The notes under the pieces: model-generated
The model's input: only the letters and a program-made list of their open reading frames with translations
Told to the model about the DNA's origin: nothing
Databases searched by the model: none
Shown here: positions 1-7,558 of the stretch, one piece after another
Layout of the letters: each line of letters opens with the position of its first letter
Position numbering within the stretch: position 1 is the stretch's first letter
Made by a program: the position numbers and the translations under genes
Assembly: GCA_020832455.1 (NCBI GenBank)
Contig: JAFIEQ010000024.1
Coordinates: 1-37,960, forward strand
DNA length: 37,960 nucleotides
Origin: Nitriliruptoraceae bacterium
GTDB taxonomy: Bacteria; Actinomycetota; Nitriliruptoria; Nitriliruptorales; Nitriliruptoraceae
Direction: 5' to 3'

Positions 1-115
1 CTGACCCCCCCCGGCCCCCGCGGACCACCCAGGGCTGCCCCCCGCGGGCCCCCCCAGCTCCGCAGCCACCCCCCCCCCCGGCCCCTGACGCCCGGGGCGG
101 CTGTGGTGCATCGAG
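1..115. other. C-rich low-complexity stretch at window start
   Basis: The first 115 bases are rich in C runs, including an uninterrupted run of 11 C at 69-79. I see no gene in them. The composition mirrors, on the opposite strand, the G-rich tract at 30221-30309. Homopolymers of this kind are prone to assembly error. Confidence 0.5.
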
Positions 116-220
116 GTGCGGGCCTACGCTGCGGGGCGTCGGAGGTGGCTGGCGGTCGCCGAGGACGGCCCGTGGGAGCGACCGGCGACGACGACCGTTC
201 CGGTGACGAAGGAGCGGTGC

Positions 221-1303
221 GTGGTGGTCCGCAGAGCCCGTAGCGGCCAGACGGTGACCGAGCTGATCCGGCTCGGCGTCGTCATGTCCCTGACGGCGGC
301 GGGCTACGGACTCGGTGCGTTGGCCGACGACACGTTCGGCCTCGATGCACCGGAGACGACCCGGCTCGTGACCTCGGTGCTCGGGGCGCTCGTCGGGTAC
401 CTGCTCGGAGGCCTGTTGGGCCGTGCCCTGGTGCGTTCGGTCGACACGGCCGGCGCGCGGTTGGCGCGGGTCCCGGCCGTCCAACTCGTGGCGACGGGGA
501 TCGGGCTCGCACTCGGTGCGTTCACGGGTGTCGCCTTCCTCCTGCCTGCGCTGCTGCTCCCCTTCCAGCAGGTGACCATCCCCCTGACCCTGCTCGTCCT
601 GGTCACCCTCGTCTACGCCGGCGGTCGGCTGGGCGCGTCCCGCGGGGCCGACCTCGGTCGTTTCGTCGGGGTGCGTGGCCTGCTCGACGTCAGCACCCCC
701 TCACGCGGGTCGGGGGTCAAGGTGGTCGACTCGTCGGCGCTGATCGACGGTCGGATCGCCGACGTGGCCCGCGCCAACTTCCTCGATGGTGTCCTGGTCG
801 TCCCCGGGTTCGTGGTCGAGGAGGTCCGACGCATCGCCACCTCGGACCAGGCCCACCGCCGTGCGCTCGGGGAACGTGGCCTGGCCACGCTGGCGACCCT
901 GCGCGACGAGGGGCTCGTCGCCGTGGAGATCGACGAGGCCGCGGCCGACGGGGTGGCCGAGGTCGACGCCAAGCTCGCGGCGCTGTGCCGCGCGCGCCAG
1001 GCGGCGTTGATCACGACCGACGCGGCGCTCGCCCGGACCGCGGAGCTGAGTCGCATCCGGGTCATGAACCCCCACGCGCTCGCCGACGCGGTGCGCTCAC
1101 CGGTGCTCCCCGGTGACCGGCTCGAGCTGCTGGTCGTCCGCGAGGGGCGAGAGCAGGACCAGGGCATCGGCTACCTGCGCGACGGCACCATGGTGATCGT
1201 CGACGGCGGACGCCACCACGTCGGCGACACCATCGAGGTGGACGTGAACTCGATCGTGCAGCGCACCACGGGGCGGCTGCTGTTCGCGGCACCCGTGTCC
1301 TGA
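221..1303 (+). CDS. YacL-type membrane PIN/TRAM domain protein
   Basis: This is a putative membrane-anchored RNase-like protein of the YacL family, whose substrate is not established. With a GTG start at 221 it is 360 aa. That start follows a GGAG at 211-214 by 6 nt. A longer frame opening at 116 would add an Arg-rich stretch without a clear ribosome site. About four hydrophobic helices occupy roughly residues 12-136. A PIN domain follows (about 168-290), opening with VVDSSALIDGR and carrying the further acidic residues expected of PIN nucleases (FVVEEV, TTDAAL). A C-terminal TRAM-like beta domain follows (about 295-355, GIGYLRDGTMVIVDGG). In many Gram-positive genomes yacL sits close to ispD-ispF. 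Here about 9.6 kb of PTS and dehydrogenase genes separate it from the ispD-type gene, and I see no carD in between. Confidence 0.85.
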   Translation: MVVRRARSGQTVTELIRLGVVMSLTAAGYGLGALADDTFGLDAPETTRLVTSVLGALVGYLLGGLLGRALVRSVDTAGARLARVPAVQLVATGIGLALGAFTGVAFLLPALLLPFQQVTIPLTLLVLVTLVYAGGRLGASRGADLGRFVGVRGLLDVSTPSRGSGVKVVDSSALIDGRIADVARANFLDGVLVVPGFVVEEVRRIATSDQAHRRALGERGLATLATLRDEGLVAVEIDEAAADGVAEVDAKLAALCRARQAALITTDAALARTAELSRIRVMNPHALADAVRSPVLPGDRLELLVVREGREQDQGIGYLRDGTMVIVDGGRHHVGDTIEVDVNSIVQRTTGRLLFAAPVS

Positions 1304-1471
1304 GCGGCTGACATGATCCGATCCCTCGGTGGTCGGGGGTCGTCACGAGAGGTGCCGGACGCGACCGGTGACCGCTCCGTCGGTCTCCATCGACCATCAC
1401 GGATGTGCGTGTCCTGAACGCTAAGGCAACGCGCCTGAGCGATCAGCGCGCGACGGGCTCGCGACTCACGC

Positions 1472-1556
1472 ACGAACGTGACAACCCGTTGACGTCAACG
1501 GCGCGTTCGTCTGTGCTGCCCAAGAACGTGAGCTAGCAACTAGCGATCCTCACGTT
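1472..1556. promoter_or_regulatory. Likely operator/promoter region of the SorC-PTS operon
   Basis: The 291-nt gap before the SorC gene contains clustered symmetry. There is a perfect 16-bp palindrome at 1486-1501, whose core is GTTGACGTCAAC. Arms ACGAACG (1472-1478) and CGTTCGT (1504-1510) flank it. A second inverted pair is AACGTGAG (1525-1532) and CTCACGTT (1549-1556), enclosing CTAG-CAA-CTAG. The word AACGTGA appears three times (1475, 1525, and reversed at 1550-1556). Spaced inverted repeats fit SorC-family tetramer operators, so autoregulation is plausible. TTGACG at 1489-1494 could be a -35, but I cannot find a convincing -10. Confidence 0.5.
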
Positions 1557-1594
1557 TGTGATTGTCCTGGCGGACGACCTTGGGAGAGGCGCCG

Positions 1595-2554
1595 GTGAGT
1601 GCACCACGTGATGCCGAGACGCTGGCTGACGCTGCCTACCTGTACTACGTCGAGGATCTGAGTCAGGAACAGGTGGCGAAGGCGCTGGCCACGACTCGGT
1701 CGAACGTGTCACGGATGCTGCGGGCGGCGCGGGAACAGGGCATCGTCCGGTTCCAGGTGGTCCGTCCCCTGAACCGTCAGCGGGCACTCGAACGGGCCGT
1801 CATGGAGCACTTCCCGGTCAGCGAGGCGATCGTGCTCGCGGCCGACGCCGCCGTGGACACGTTGCCGCAGGTCGGGGAGCTGGCTGCCCGCTGGTTGACG
1901 GACAACGTCAAGGACGGCATGCGTCTCACGCTCTCGTGGGGACGGACCCTGAACGCCATGGCCGAGGCATTGGAGGTCGACGAGGCCTTCGACGTCGACG
2001 TCGTCCAGATGGGTGGCGACCTCCAGCTCGACCCCCAGTACTCGGGGCACGAACTGGTCCGAGAGGTCGCCGCCCGGCTCGGTGGTCGCTACTCGTACCT
2101 CCACGCCCCGGCGATCCTGGACACGCCGGACGTGGTCGATGAGCTCCGCTCCCTGCGGGGGATCGACGAGGAGCTCCAGAAGGCACGCAGTGCGGATCTC
2201 GCGCTCGTCGGCATCGGTGCCTACGGCCATGGCTTCGCGGCACAACTCCTGGAGTCCGCCCACCTGACGCCGGACGAACGGGCGATGTTCGCCGCGGCGC
2301 CCCCGGCTGGAGACATCCTCGGACGCTTCTTCGACCAGGCCGGCGAACAACTCGAGACGCCGCTGCGTGACCGTGTGTTGGCCCTCGAACTGGACGAGGT
2401 CCGCGCCATCCCGACGGTCGTCGGGATGGCTGCCGGAGCCGACAAGGGTCCAGGCATCTGGGGAGCGTTGCGTGGCGGCTGGATCGACGTCCTGATCACC
2501 GATCAGGCGGCAGCCGCTTCAGCCCTCCACCTCCATCGGGAGATGACCAAATGA
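1595..2554 (+). CDS. SorC/DeoR-family transcriptional regulator
   Basis: This sugar-responsive repressor or activator probably controls the downstream PTS operon. The chosen GTG start at 1595 follows GGGAGAGG (1582-1589) by 5 nt, giving 319 aa; the frame extends upstream only to a TTG at 1562. The N-terminal helix-turn-helix lies at about residues 18-50 (LSQEQVAKALATTRSNVSRM). The rest is the SorC sugar-phosphate-binding domain, with typical segments such as LTLSWGRTL, VVQMGGDL and DLALVGIGAYG near residue 207. Its stop overlaps the gutM start by ATGA (2551-2554), so the two are translationally coupled. SorC proteins usually sense a phosphorylated pathway intermediate. The ligand here is unknown and need not be sorbitol 6-phosphate. 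Confidence 0.88.
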   Translation: MSAPRDAETLADAAYLYYVEDLSQEQVAKALATTRSNVSRMLRAAREQGIVRFQVVRPLNRQRALERAVMEHFPVSEAIVLAADAAVDTLPQVGELAARWLTDNVKDGMRLTLSWGRTLNAMAEALEVDEAFDVDVVQMGGDLQLDPQYSGHELVREVAARLGGRYSYLHAPAILDTPDVVDELRSLRGIDEELQKARSADLALVGIGAYGHGFAAQLLESAHLTPDERAMFAAAPPAGDILGRFFDQAGEQLETPLRDRVLALELDEVRAIPTVVGMAAGADKGPGIWGALRGGWIDVLITDQAAAASALHLHREMTK

Positions 2555-3108
2555 TCAGCCAGTATCTGCTGTTTTTCAGCGTCTTCGCCCTGTTGTGGGG
2601 TCTGCAGCTCTACGGAACCGCGAAGCAGGGGCAGCACTTCATGTCCCAGGTCAGCCGCCTGCGCCGCGAAGCGGGGGGCGAGACCGCGATCGGGGCGTCG
2701 AGCATGAGTCGCCTGCGCCGACGTTCCTACGTCGCGCTCGCGGCCGGCGACGACGATCGCGTCACGGGAGCCGTCGAGCTGCGCGGCCTGACGGTGTTCT
2801 CCCGGGCCGTGCCGGTCCAGGAACTCGTCGGCCGACCGCTGCGCGAGCTGGCGGATGGATCCGGGCCCGAGAAGCGGGCCGACGCCGGCCGCCGGCGCGC
2901 CAATGCGGCGGCGATGGCCGCTCGGGCGCTGCTGGACGAGGCCCCCGCACCCCCGGGGCCCACGCCGGCGGCGGTAGGTCCGGGCACACCCGTCCCGGGG
3001 GGGGGCAGGCCGGGGGCGACGACACGGTCGGGTCGGCCCTCGGGCCGACAGGCCGACAGGACACCGACGTCGCACCTACCGGTGTCGGGAGCGGGGACCA
3101 ACGCGTAG
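2551..3108 (+). CDS. gutM: GutM-like glucitol operon accessory protein with long tail
   Basis: GutM is an auxiliary activator of glucitol-type PTS operons. The first hydrophobic segment (about residues 4-20, YLLFFSVFALLWGLQL) is a membrane anchor. The GutM core follows, with FMSQVSRLRREAG, VALAAGDDDRV and the family hallmark ELRGLTVFSRAVPV around residues 72-90. Family members such as E. coli GutM are about 120 aa. This one has 185 aa because of a Pro/Gly/Arg-rich tail after about residue 110. A run of nine G at 2997-3005 lies in that tail, where slippage would change the C terminus without harming the core. It sits between the SorC gene (4-nt overlap) and the EIIC gene. Confidence 0.82.
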   Translation: MISQYLLFFSVFALLWGLQLYGTAKQGQHFMSQVSRLRREAGGETAIGASSMSRLRRRSYVALAAGDDDRVTGAVELRGLTVFSRAVPVQELVGRPLRELADGSGPEKRADAGRRRANAAAMAARALLDEAPAPPGPTPAAVGPGTPVPGGGRPGATTRSGRPSGRQADRTPTSHLPVSGAGTNA

Positions 3109-3177
3109 CGCACGAGCCCGGCCAACCGGACCGAGCCGCGTCTACGCGACGAGCGATCGAAGGGAGAGGGAGAGCCC

Positions 3178-3738
3178 ATGCTGGAAGCAATCGAAGCGGG
3201 AGCCGAGTACTTCATCGGCATATTCCAAGAGGGAGCGGGGTGGTTCGGAGCAGTGGTCGTCGGGATCATCCCACTGCTCATCATCCTCCTGACAGGTGTG
3301 AACGCACTGATCGCGTTCATCGGTCAGGAGCGGATCAACAAGTTCGCAGAACTCGCCGGAAGGCCGGGCTGGCAGTACTCGTTCATCCGGTATCTCGCAT
3401 TGCCGGTCGTCGCGGTGGTCGCACTGACCAACCCCATGGCGTACACGATGGGCACGTTCGTGCCGGAGAAGAACAAGCCGGCGTTCTACGACGCGGCGGT
3501 CTCCTTCGTCCATCCACCACTGGGGATCCTGCCGCACGTCAATCCCGGTGAGCTGTTCGTCTGGCTCGGGATCGCGACGGGCATCAGCGCCGCCGGTTTG
3601 AGCCTGACACCGCTGGCCGTCCGCTATCTGCTGGTCGGGCTCGTGGTCATCTACCTACGCGGGCTGGTCACGCAGTTCATCGTCGATCGCATGATCGCAC
3701 GACGTGAAGCAGCCAACACCGAACCCGCGACGGCCTGA
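3178..3738 (+). CDS. srlA: PTS glucitol/sorbitol-family EIIC component
   Basis: This is the membrane permease half of a glucitol-family phosphotransferase transporter (186 aa, near the usual 187). Recognisable family segments are GAEYFIGIFQEGAGWF near the N terminus, IPLLIILLTGVNALIAFIGQERI, NPMAYTMGTFVPEKNKPAFYDA, and HVNPGELFVWLGIATG followed by VRYLLVGLVV. Four or more membrane spans are visible. The ATG is preceded by a purine-rich GGGAGAGGGAGAG site. It is followed after 11 nt by the second membrane half. The substrate is assigned by family only; the neighbouring enzymes do not include a sorbitol-6-phosphate dehydrogenase, so another polyol is possible. Confidence 0.93.
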   Translation: MLEAIEAGAEYFIGIFQEGAGWFGAVVVGIIPLLIILLTGVNALIAFIGQERINKFAELAGRPGWQYSFIRYLALPVVAVVALTNPMAYTMGTFVPEKNKPAFYDAAVSFVHPPLGILPHVNPGELFVWLGIATGISAAGLSLTPLAVRYLLVGLVVIYLRGLVTQFIVDRMIARREAANTEPATA

Positions 3739-3749
3739 GGAGGCGTGAC

Positions 3750-4289
3750 ATGGAAACCCTGAACCGCACCCTCGAGACCATCGGCCGCAGCGTCGGCGGC
3801 GTCGTCGGGAAGATCTACCAGGCCGGGCGGGACACGATCGACGTCGTCCTGCGCACCGTCCTGCCGTTCATCGCCTTCGTCGGCCTGATCGTCGGAATCG
3901 TCCAGGGCACCGGGATCGGGCAACTGCTGGCCGACACCCTGGCCCCGCTGGCGAGTTCGCTCGGCGGCCTGCTGCTCATGTCCGTCATCATCGCTCTGCC
4001 GGTGCTGAGCCCCGTGCTCGGCCCCGGTGCGGTCATCGCCCAGGTGATCGGGACCCTGCTGGGAACCCAGTTCGGCGACGGCAACATCGAGCCTCGGTTC
4101 GCCCTGCCGGCGCTGTTCGCCATCAACCCCCAGGTCGGTTGCGACTTCATCCCGGTCGGTCTTTCGCTCGGTGAGGCCGAGCCCGAGACCGTCGAGATCG
4201 GCGTCCCGGCCATCCTCTTCAGCCGGATGATCACCGGTCCGGCGGCCGTCATCATCGCGTACTTCGCGTCGTTCGGCCTCTACAGCTGA
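3750..4289 (+). CDS. srlE: PTS glucitol-family EIIC2 membrane domain (SrlE C-terminal part as a separate gene)
   Basis: This 179-aa membrane protein matches the C-terminal membrane domain of E. coli SrlE (EIIBC). It has an amphipathic start, then VLPFIAFVGLIVGIVQGTG, LLLMSVIIALPVLSPVLGPG, and ALFAINPQVGCDFIPVGLSL followed by EAEPETVEIGVPAILFSRMI. In E. coli the cytosolic EIIB domain precedes this part in one chain. Here EIIB is a separate gene placed downstream, so the fusion is split and the order reversed. Together with the 186-aa EIIC it should form the complete permease. A strong stem-loop (4293-4335) follows directly, before the EIIB gene. Confidence 0.9.
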   Translation: METLNRTLETIGRSVGGVVGKIYQAGRDTIDVVLRTVLPFIAFVGLIVGIVQGTGIGQLLADTLAPLASSLGGLLLMSVIIALPVLSPVLGPGAVIAQVIGTLLGTQFGDGNIEPRFALPALFAINPQVGCDFIPVGLSLGEAEPETVEIGVPAILFSRMITGPAAVIIAYFASFGLYS

Positions 4290-4292
4290 GGT

Positions 4293-4335
4293 GATGGTGC
4301 GGCCGATCGGCACCCCGGCGGCCGGCCGCACCATC
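4293..4335 (+). other. Intercistronic stem-loop between EIIC2 and EIIB genes
   Basis: Two perfect 12-bp arms, GATGGTGCGGCC (4293-4304) and GGCCGCACCATC (4324-4335), enclose a 19-nt loop. No T run follows, so it is not a classical terminator. It probably affects mRNA stability or separates expression of the membrane genes from the cytosolic PTS genes. Confidence 0.6.
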
Positions 4336-4387
4336 CAGCAGCACCGGGGTGCGATGCCCACGTCACATCTCTTGAGGGAGAGAGCCC

Positions 4388-4759
4388 ATGAGTGAGTACA
4401 AGAGTGTCCAGGTCAGCGCCGGCTCCGGTGGTTGGGGTGGCCCGCTGACGATCACCCCCAGCGACGACAAGCCGATCATCGCCTGCATCACGGGTGGTGG
4501 CATCCACCCGGTCGCGCAACGCATCGCCGACCTGACCGGGGGCGAGGCGTTCGACGCCTTCAAGTCCACGGTGAAGTTCGATCGCATGGCCTGCGCCGTG
4601 ATCGACTGCGGTGGGACGGCACGGGTCGGCGTGTATCCGATGAAGGGCGTCCCGACGATCGACGTCCATGCGACCTCACCGGCCGGTCCGCTCGCCATGC
4701 ACATCAAGGAGACGATCTTCGTGTCCGGGGTCAAGCCCGACAACATCGAAGAGGTCTGA
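4388..4759 (+). CDS. srlE: PTS glucitol-family EIIB component (stand-alone)
   Basis: This 123-aa cytosolic domain carries phosphate from EIIA to the incoming polyol. It aligns to the N-terminal part of E. coli SrlE through GSGGWGGPL (residues 12-20), ITGGGIHPV, VIDCGGTARVGVYP, and IDVHATSPAGPLA followed by FVSGVKPDNI. Cys74 in DCGGT is the likely phospho-cysteine. As I recall E. coli SrlE, it has a second Cys six residues later, and here that position is Val80. The ATG follows a purine-rich GAGGGAGAG site whose following bases (AGCCC-ATG) match those before srlA. The stop is directly followed by the EIIA ATG. Confidence 0.9.
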   Translation: MSEYKSVQVSAGSGGWGGPLTITPSDDKPIIACITGGGIHPVAQRIADLTGGEAFDAFKSTVKFDRMACAVIDCGGTARVGVYPMKGVPTIDVHATSPAGPLAMHIKETIFVSGVKPDNIEEV

Positions 4760-5140
4760 ATGGCGGCCGGGGACGTTCGATACGACTGTGAGGTCATCGC
4801 CGTCGGCGAGTTGGCCGACCAGTTCTTCGCAGCGGGCATCGTGGTCCTGTTCGGTGAGGGCGTGCCGGAGGAACTGGCCGACTTCGCCGTCGTCCATCGG
4901 CCCACCATCACCACCGGCGGTCTGCGCGCGGGTGACCGGATCCACCTCGGTGCGACGGAGATCGTGACGGTCCTCGCCGTCGGCGATGTCGCCGACGAGA
5001 ACCTGGTCGCGCTCGGGCATCTCTCACTGAAACGCAACGGTGAGATCGAGGCCGCCCTGCCTGGCGATGTCTGCTGCGACGAGGGGCCGCTTCCCGAGTT
5101 CGGGGTCGGGGACCGCATCCGCATCGTCGCCGGGTCGTGA
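4760..5140 (+). CDS. srlB: PTS glucitol-family EIIA component
   Basis: EIIA accepts phosphate from HPr and passes it to EIIB. The protein has 126 aa, close to the family's 120-125. The likely phospho-histidine is His46 in FAVVHRP, at the position of the active His of E. coli SrlB. Other family marks are VLFGEGVPEELADF, LGATEIVTVLAVGDVADENL and LGHLSLKRNG. The ATG begins at the base after the EIIB stop. A local HPr gene (9896) and a ptsI (12388-14064, minus) complete the relay. Confidence 0.92.
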   Translation: MAAGDVRYDCEVIAVGELADQFFAAGIVVLFGEGVPEELADFAVVHRPTITTGGLRAGDRIHLGATEIVTVLAVGDVADENLVALGHLSLKRNGEIEAALPGDVCCDEGPLPEFGVGDRIRIVAGS

Positions 5141-5177
5141 CCCGGCAGAGCGACATCACCCGGTCGGTGTGACCGGG
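5130..5177 (+). other. Two intercistronic hairpins after EIIA
   Basis: The first hairpin pairs CCGGGTC (5130-5136) with GACCCGG (5139-5145) and includes the EIIA stop codon. The second pairs CCCGGTC (5159-5165) with GACCGGG (5171-5177). Neither is followed by a T run. They may mark an mRNA processing or attenuation point between the transport and enzyme genes. Confidence 0.4.
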
Positions 5178-5234
5178 CCCCGCAGCATCACCGTCGGTCC
5201 ACCTCCCAGCACATCGAAAGAATCGAGGGCACAC

Positions 5235-6518
5235 GTGAGCAGGCTCGAACGCTTGCAGGATTGGGCGGCGGACGCCGGTCGGCCGGCGAGGGTCGCGTTG
5301 GTCGGAACCGGCCAGATGGGACGCGGTCTCGCCGCACAGGTCGGCCGCATCCCGGGCATGGAGCTCGCGGTCACCGTCGACGTGGACGCCGAACGTGCCC
5401 GGGGGGCACTGGCGCTCGCCGGGCGGGACCGCATCGAGACCGACGAGGCACGGGCAGCCACCGCCGTCGAGGACGGGGTCGCGGTCGCGATCACCGATGC
5501 GGCGGTGCTGTCCTCGCTGGACGTGGACGTGGTGGTCGAGGCGACCGGTGTGCCGGAGGTCGGTGCCCAGGTCGCCCATCGCGCCATCCTCGCCGGTCAA
5601 CACGTCGTGATGCTCAACGTCGAGACCGATGTGACGGCCGGTCTCTACCTCGAGGCCCTGGCGCGGGGAGCCGGTGTGGTCTACAGCATCGCCGACGGGG
5701 ACGAGCCGGTCTGCGGCAAGGAGTTGGTGGACTTCGCCCACGAGATGGCCTTCGAGGTCGTCTGCGCCGGCAAGGGCAAGAACAACCCCTTCATCCCCGA
5801 GGCCGACCCGAGCTCCTGCGCCGAGGAAGCCGCCCGCAAGCACATGAATCCGAAGATGCTGGCGAGCTTCCAGGACGGCTCGAAGACGATGATCGAGATG
5901 GCCGCTCTGGCCAACGCCACCGGCATGCCGCCGGACATCACGGGCATGCACGGGCCCACGGGCCAGGTCGACGATCTGCGCTCGATCCTGGTGCCGACGG
6001 ATGACGGCGGTCTGCTCTCCGGGTCGGGCCGCGTCGACTACGCCTTCGGGCCGGCACCAGGCGTGTTCGTGATCGTCACCTCCGACGACGCCGCCGTCAG
6101 CGAGGAGATGACGTATCTCTCGATGGGGGACGGGCCGTACTGGGCGCTGTACCGGCCCTACCACCTCGCCAGCATCGAGGCACCCCGCACCGTGATGTCG
6201 GCGGTCCTCGATCGGCGACCGGCATTGGCGCCGGTCGGATGGACCGCCGAGGTCGTCGCCACGGCGAAGCGCGACCTCGAGCCCGGAACGGTGCTCGAGG
6301 GGATCGGCGGCATCCACATGCGCGGTGTCACCTATCGCGCCGATGCCGCCACGGAACTGTTGCCGCTGGGGCTCGCCGAGGGAGCCGTCATCGAACGGGC
6401 GATCCCGGCCGGCGAGCCGATCCCACGCGACGCGGCCACGATCCGGCCCTCCGTCATCGCCAACCTGCGTGACCTGCAGGACCGCATGCTGCGCGACGCC
6501 TCCGTCGGGCGGTCCTGA
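5235..6518 (+). CDS. DRL (DXR-like) family NAD(P)-dependent oxidoreductase with C-terminal SAF domain
   Basis: This homoserine-dehydrogenase-like oxidoreductase (427 aa) strongly resembles the DRL enzyme of Brucella, described as an alternative 1-deoxy-D-xylulose 5-phosphate reductoisomerase. The GTG start at 5235 follows a GAGGG by 5 nt. A Rossmann motif lies at residues 23-29 (VGTGQMG). The DRL-type catalytic core includes VVVEATGVPEVGA (99-111), VMLNVETDVTAG, AGKGKNNP (178-185), DGSKTMIEMAALANATG (214-230), MHGP and YRPYHL (306-311). The last ~85 residues form a SAF domain. DRL-family genes also occur in genomes with a normal DXR, where their substrate is unknown. Placement between a polyol PTS and a ThDP dehydrogenase suggests it oxidises or isomerises the imported polyol phosphate. 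Reductoisomerase activity is inferred from similarity only. Confidence 0.85.
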   Translation: MSRLERLQDWAADAGRPARVALVGTGQMGRGLAAQVGRIPGMELAVTVDVDAERARGALALAGRDRIETDEARAATAVEDGVAVAITDAAVLSSLDVDVVVEATGVPEVGAQVAHRAILAGQHVVMLNVETDVTAGLYLEALARGAGVVYSIADGDEPVCGKELVDFAHEMAFEVVCAGKGKNNPFIPEADPSSCAEEAARKHMNPKMLASFQDGSKTMIEMAALANATGMPPDITGMHGPTGQVDDLRSILVPTDDGGLLSGSGRVDYAFGPAPGVFVIVTSDDAAVSEEMTYLSMGDGPYWALYRPYHLASIEAPRTVMSAVLDRRPALAPVGWTAEVVATAKRDLEPGTVLEGIGGIHMRGVTYRADAATELLPLGLAEGAVIERAIPAGEPIPRDAATIRPSVIANLRDLQDRMLRDASVGRS

Positions 6519-6577
6519 CCCGATAGTCCGCTGCCCCGCTCCCGACCCGCCGCTCCCCGAACGAAAGACCCGAACCC

Positions 6578-7558
6578 ATGCCACGACATGATCCGACCGA
6601 GCCCTCCGGTGCGCTCGAGGCGCTGACCACGATGTGGACCATCCGGCGCTTCGAGGAAGCGCTGGAGGATCTGTACTCCCGCGGCATGCTCCACGGCACC
6701 AACCACCTGTCCATCGGTCAGGAGGCCGTCGCGGTCGGGGCGTGCGGTGCGCTGGAGGACGGCGACTTCATCACGTCGACCCACCGCGGACACGGTCACT
6801 CGATCGCCCACGGCGCCGATCCCGAGCCCATGTTCGCCGAGCTGCTCGGTCGCGAGACCGGGTACTGCGGGGGCCGGGGTGGCTCCATGCACATCGCGGA
6901 CGTCGGATCGGGAAACCTGGGCGCGAACGGCATCGTGGCTGGCTCCATGACCCTGGCGGTCGGTGCCGCGCTGAGTCAACGCCTGCTGGGGTCGTCCGCG
7001 GTCGTGCTGTGCTTCTTCGGTGACGGCGCGGCCAACGAGGGCTCCTTCCACGAGGCGCTCAACCTCGCCGCCGTCTGGGAGCTGCCGGTCGTCTTCCTGT
7101 GCGAGAACAACCAGTACGGGATGTCGATGGCCTCCGACCTCTCCACCGCCGGTGGCTCCGTCGCCGGTCGTGGTGCCGCGTACGGACTCGAGGGTGTGCG
7201 ACTCGACGGCAACGACGTGATCGCGGTGGCCGAGGGCGTGGCCACAGCTGCCGCCGCCGCCCGCGAGGGCCGGGGACCGGCGTTGCTCGAGGCCATCACC
7301 TACCGCTACCGCGGGCACTCCAAGTCCGACCGCAATCTGTACCGGACGCAGGACGAGATCGAGGAGTGGCGGACCGAACGCGACCCGATCGCGCGCTTCG
7401 AGGCCCGACTGCTCGAGGAGGGTCGGCTGGACCGGGAGGCGATCGACGGTGCCCGGCAGACGGCCCGCGAGCGCATCCGTGACGCGGTCAAGGCGGCCGT
7501 CCAGGCACCGGAGCCGACCGTCGACGTGCTCGAGGAGGCCGTCTATGCCCGCCGCTGA
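6578..7558 (+). CDS. ThDP-dependent dehydrogenase E1 component alpha subunit (acetoin/pyruvate dehydrogenase type)
   Basis: E1-alpha decarboxylates or cleaves its substrate on thiamine diphosphate and passes the acyl group to the lipoyl E2. The 326-aa protein has HLSIGQEAVAVGAC (43-56), THRGHGHSIAHGAD (68-81) and GGRGGSMHIADV. Its ThDP motif runs from GDG (148-150) to NN (177-178). The sequence is closer in style to AcoA-like and Gram-positive E1-alpha than to the one-chain AceE. Acetoin dehydrogenases cleave a methyl ketone next to a hydroxyl; 1-deoxyxylulose 5-phosphate has the same feature. No E3 gene is in the window. It overlaps the next gene by 14 nt. Confidence 0.9.
   Translation: MPRHDPTEPSGALEALTTMWTIRRFEEALEDLYSRGMLHGTNHLSIGQEAVAVGACGALEDGDFITSTHRGHGHSIAHGADPEPMFAELLGRETGYCGGRGGSMHIADVGSGNLGANGIVAGSMTLAVGAALSQRLLGSSAVVLCFFGDGAANEGSFHEALNLAAVWELPVVFLCENNQYGMSMASDLSTAGGSVAGRGAAYGLEGVRLDGNDVIAVAEGVATAAAAAREGRGPALLEAITYRYRGHSKSDRNLYRTQDEIEEWRTERDPIARFEARLLEEGRLDREAIDGARQTARERIRDAVKAAVQAPEPTVDVLEEAVYARR

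Noticed and set aside
3178..5140. The operon as an ordinary sorbitol-use operon
   Set aside because: No sorbitol-6-phosphate dehydrogenase is present and the linked enzymes are DRL and E1/E2; sorbitol remains possible but is not the best reading.
4908..6584. A 558-aa minus-strand frame antisense to the DRL gene
   Set aside because: It is a His/Asp/Arg-rich shadow typical of high-GC DNA; the plus strand carries long DRL identities.
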